Shown here: positions 61,695-64,000 of the stretch, one piece after another
Position numbering within the stretch: the first letter of the stretch is position 1
Layout of the letters: each line of letters starts with the position of its first letter
Assembly (NCBI RefSeq): GCF_913774235.1
Contig: NZ_CAJYDW010000011.1
Coordinates: 62,001 to 126,000, forward strand
Origin: an uncultured Pseudomonas sp.
Lineage (GTDB): Bacteria > Pseudomonadota > Gammaproteobacteria > Pseudomonadales > Pseudomonadaceae
Length of the DNA: 64,000 nt
Reading direction: 5' to 3'
The notes under the pieces: model-generated
What the model was told of the DNA's origin: nothing
Database searches by the model: none
The model's input: only the letters and a program-made list of their open reading frames with translations
Made by a program: the position numbers and the translations under genes

Positions 61695-62534
61695 CTACTG
61701 ATTTAAGTCAAAAGGCGTATAGGGAAGATCGCGCTTGTGTGCACTGCGCCTATAGGTGTTGAGAATGATGTCCAAGGTGGCCGGGCTGACGGCCTTGCCT
61801 TCGAGAAAATCATCGATCTCGGCATACGTGATGCCGAAGGCGTCCTCGTCCGCCTTGCCGGGAGACAGGGATTCGAGGTCGGCGGTGGGTATCTTGTGCA
61901 CCAGCTCGGCAGGCGCACCCAGCCATTCGGCAACGGCCCGTACCCGGCGCTTGTTCAGGCCGTGCAGGGGGGTGAGGTCACAGGCACCATCGCCGAACTT
62001 GGTGTAGAAGCCCATCAGGGCTTCCGCTGCGTGATCGGTGCCGATCACCAACCCACGCCGCGCACCCGCTACGGCGTATTGGGCGATCATGCGCTGGCGC
62101 GCCTTGATGTTGCCCAGGGTGAAGTCCTCGTGCAGCTCGTCGTCGAAGGCCACCCGCGCTTCCCGCACCGAGGCGAGCATGGCATCGCTGGCCGGCTTGA
62201 CGTTGACGGTATGAGTCTCGTCGGGCTGGATGAAGTGCAGCGCGCGCTGGGCATCCTCTTCGTCGCGCTGTACGCCATAGGGCAGGCGCATGGCGATGAA
62301 TCTCAATCGCGCATTGCCGCTCTCCTCCCGCGCCCGCTCTACCGCCAGTTGTGCCAGGCGACCGGCGGTGGAGGAATCCACCCCACCACTGATGCCCAGC
62401 ACATAGCTCTCCTGCCGACTCTGGAGCAGGTAGTCCTTGAGGAATTGAATGCGCCGCTCCGCCTCGGAGGCCGGGTCGAAATATTCAGGGACCTGCAGGG
62501 CCTGGATGATGTCGCGCTGCTGGGCGTCGGTCAT
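61695..62534 (-). CDS. nadE: NH3-dependent NAD+ synthetase
   Basis: 279 residues, the E. coli type without a glutaminase domain. The ATP-pyrophosphatase loop is LGISGGVDSSTAG near 43-55. GTDHAAEALMGFYTKFGDGACDLTPLHGLNKR near 170-200 is typical. It amidates nicotinic acid adenine dinucleotide to NAD+ using ammonia. The ATG overlaps the stop of the MocA-PncC fusion (ATGA). PncC-type enzymes turn NMN into nicotinic acid mononucleotide and ammonia, so the two could work in the same NAD salvage route. Confidence 0.93.
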   Translation of the reverse strand: MTDAQQRDIIQALQVPEYFDPASEAERRIQFLKDYLLQSRQESYVLGISGGVDSSTAGRLAQLAVERAREESGNARLRFIAMRLPYGVQRDEEDAQRALHFIQPDETHTVNVKPASDAMLASVREARVAFDDELHEDFTLGNIKARQRMIAQYAVAGARRGLVIGTDHAAEALMGFYTKFGDGACDLTPLHGLNKRRVRAVAEWLGAPAELVHKIPTADLESLSPGKADEDAFGITYAEIDDFLEGKAVSPATLDIILNTYRRSAHKRDLPYTPFDLNQ

Positions 62535-63688
62535 CGAGCATTCTCCTTGAGTTCGCGTTCAAGACGCTGGTGATAGGGCACTACATTCGCCAGGCTATGC
62601 CGGGCGGCGGCCAATTGAACGGCTTCGCGGTCGCCGGAAAAATGCTGGGTCTCAGCATAGAGCACGATGTCGTCACCCGTTCGATAGCCCCAGGCGAAAC
62701 AGACGGTACCCTGGGGGATGCCATCGGCACCGCCCGGCCCGGCCAAGCCGGTGTTAGCGATGGCTACCCGGGCCGGGCTGTCGCGTAGGGCGCCGGCGGC
62801 CATCTCCCGCGCCACTTCCTCGCTGGTGAGGTTATGCCGCTCGATGGTCTCCGGCTTCACCCCCAGCAGGCGCTGCTTGGCCTCCGGGGAATAGACGACA
62901 TAACCCGATTCGATACAGCTACCGCTGCCGGGCACTTCGGAGAGCAAGCCAACCACCTTGCCGGCGGTGCAGGACTCCGCCGTGGTGAGCTGCAGCTCGC
63001 GCGCCTTGAGATAGTCCAGCATGGACTCGATGATGTTCATGGACGTCTTCCACCACACAGCTTTCACCCCCGTTGGAAGCGCAGCGAATTGGGGAAGTTC
63101 GAGACCGGTCACGGCCGGTTTCTCCAGGTCGGCCGGGGTGTCGATGTCCAGCTGGATGCCGGCATCGGCCACCTCCAGCTCTAGCACCGAACCCAGGCGC
63201 AACAGCCGTTTCGCTCCTTCGTCGCCACTCAACTGGCCAAGCGCAGCGGCATAATTCCGACCAAAGCACACGGGATGCCCACGGCGCCCCGCGTGAACCG
63301 GCACGACGATTCGCTCGGGCCGGTTCAGCTCCAGCACCTGGCGAGCGGTCGTCGGATGAATGAAGGGCATATCGCCCAGGGCCACCAGCCATCCCCCGGC
63401 CGCGGACGTCGCCCGCACCGCGGCGGCCAGGCTGTCGCCCATCCCCGTGGTGGGCAGGCTCAACACCGGCAGCCCTTCCTGGCGAGCCAAGTCCGCGCGC
63501 CAGGGCGTGTCGCGGGAAACCACGGCCAGGCAAGGCAGGCCCAGCGTCTTCCAGAGGAGGAAGGTTGCCTGCAAGACGCTCAATTCGGCCAGCCCAGGTA
63601 GCGCCGCCTGGAGCTTGTCGCCCCCGCCCGCCGCGCGAAAGCGGCTGCCGGCACCGGCAGCCAGGATGATGATCTGTACCGGTGCCAC
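62531..63688 (-). CDS. MocA-like nucleotidyltransferase fused to PncC/CinA-type amidase
   Basis: 385 residues in one frame. Residues 1-~195 are a MobA/MocA-type transferase (IIILAAGAGSRFRAAGG, LVALGDMPFIHPTT, GRRGHPVCFG, DIDTPADLE), which in other bacteria moves CMP to molybdopterin. Residues ~218-385 form a full CinA C-terminal domain (LQLTTAESCTAGKVVGLL, VVYSPEAKQRLLGV, IANTGLAGPGGADGIPQGTV) with the PncC catalytic Ser, an NMN deamidase fold. The ~22-residue linker precedes an internal Met at the place where stand-alone PncC starts. GTG starts the gene two bases after xdhC ends. The internal ATG may also be used. Confidence 0.85.
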   Translation of the reverse strand: MAPVQIIILAAGAGSRFRAAGGGDKLQAALPGLAELSVLQATFLLWKTLGLPCLAVVSRDTPWRADLARQEGLPVLSLPTTGMGDSLAAAVRATSAAGGWLVALGDMPFIHPTTARQVLELNRPERIVVPVHAGRRGHPVCFGRNYAAALGQLSGDEGAKRLLRLGSVLELEVADAGIQLDIDTPADLEKPAVTGLELPQFAALPTGVKAVWWKTSMNIIESMLDYLKARELQLTTAESCTAGKVVGLLSEVPGSGSCIESGYVVYSPEAKQRLLGVKPETIERHNLTSEEVAREMAAGALRDSPARVAIANTGLAGPGGADGIPQGTVCFAWGYRTGDDIVLYAETQHFSGDREAVQLAAARHSLANVVPYHQRLERELKENAR

Positions 63689-63690
63689 CT

Positions 63691-64000
63691 TCAGGCGACC
63701 TGCTCCACCGCCACCAGGGCCCGCTTCTTCTGGGTGAGGGCGATGCCGTTCTTGACCGCCACCACCTCGGCCAGCAGCGACAGGGCGATTTCCGGCGGCG
63801 TATGGCTGCCGATGTGCAGGCCGATGGGCCCGTGCAGGCGATTGATGGCCGCAACCGGCACCTCCAGCTGCAGCAGTCTTTCGCGGCGCTTGTCGTTGTT
63901 GCGCAACGAGCCCAGGGCACCAACGTAGAAGGCGTCGGATTGCAGCGCCGTGAGCAGCGCCAGGTCGTCCAGCCGCGGATCATGGGTCAGGGCTACCACG
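63691..64000 (-). CDS. XdhC/CoxI family protein, partial (N-terminus outside window)
   Basis: Only the C-terminal ~103 residues are visible. They match the XdhC Rossmann part: ALTHDPRLDDLALLTALQSDAFYVGALGS, then LHGPIGLHIGSHTPPEIALSLLAEVVA. XdhC proteins help insert or sulfurate the molybdenum cofactor in xanthine dehydrogenase-type enzymes. It is followed directly by the MocA-PncC fusion, in line with MocA making the cytosine form of the cofactor used by such enzymes. Confidence 0.88.
   Translation of the reverse strand, partial: VVALTHDPRLDDLALLTALQSDAFYVGALGSLRNNDKRRERLLQLEVPVAAINRLHGPIGLHIGSHTPPEIALSLLAEVVAVKNGIALTQKKRALVAVEQVA

Overview
The window is chromosomal DNA of a high-GC gammaproteobacterium, most likely a Pseudomonas. 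The evidence is the protein families and gene orders: a homogentisate pathway under an IclR regulator, a GlgE/TreS trehalose-glucan locus arranged much as in P. aeruginosa, and sulfonate/sulfate-ester scavenging operons. Species cannot be fixed from sequence alone. I see no rRNA, tRNA, CRISPR array, prophage or insertion sequence.

Region 1 (1-8.2 kb): a truncated HAD dehalogenase, an aldehyde dehydrogenase, a GNAT acetyltransferase, a low-GC orphan membrane protein, a diguanylate cyclase, a small secreted protein, and a glycerate kinase with its CdaR-type regulator.

Region 2 (8.2-17.7 kb): aromatic amino-acid catabolism. maiA-hpd and hmgA-fahA lie on the minus strand with the IclR gene hmgR divergent from hmgA. 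A fused-E1/E2 2-oxoacid dehydrogenase with its own Lrp-type regulator sits between them. The same 25-bp palindrome stands before both homogentisate transcription units.

Region 3 (17.7-26 kb): signalling and assorted genes: a second diguanylate cyclase, a chemoreceptor, an OhrR-type regulator with an unknown small protein, a divergent Fsr-like MFS exporter, a potassium-channel-like protein with an altered filter, a sarcosine-oxidase-like flavoenzyme and a fatty acid desaturase.

Region 4 (26-36 kb): organosulfur scavenging. A plus-strand operon (TauD-like dioxygenase, binding protein, two permeases, ATPase, SfnB-like flavoprotein, then a 44-residue membrane protein) converges on tauABCD on the minus strand.

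Region 5 (36-61.3 kb): a stand-alone receiver and an MscS channel, then the trehalose/alpha-glucan locus. On the plus strand are glgA, treZ-malQ-treY plus a DUF2934/lysine-rich protein, and glgX coupled to ybhP-clsB-ybhN. On the minus strand are glgE, treS-maltokinase, glgB and a PL7-like protein lacking catalytic residues. TreS/Mak/GlgE/GlgB build branched glucan from trehalose; GlgX, TreY and TreZ return glucan to trehalose, with MalQ recycling short chains. Most neighbours overlap by ATGA, implying translational coupling. No glgC is present.

Region 6 (61.7-64 kb): nadE, an in-frame MocA-PncC fusion and the end of an xdhC-family gene, packed as an operon.
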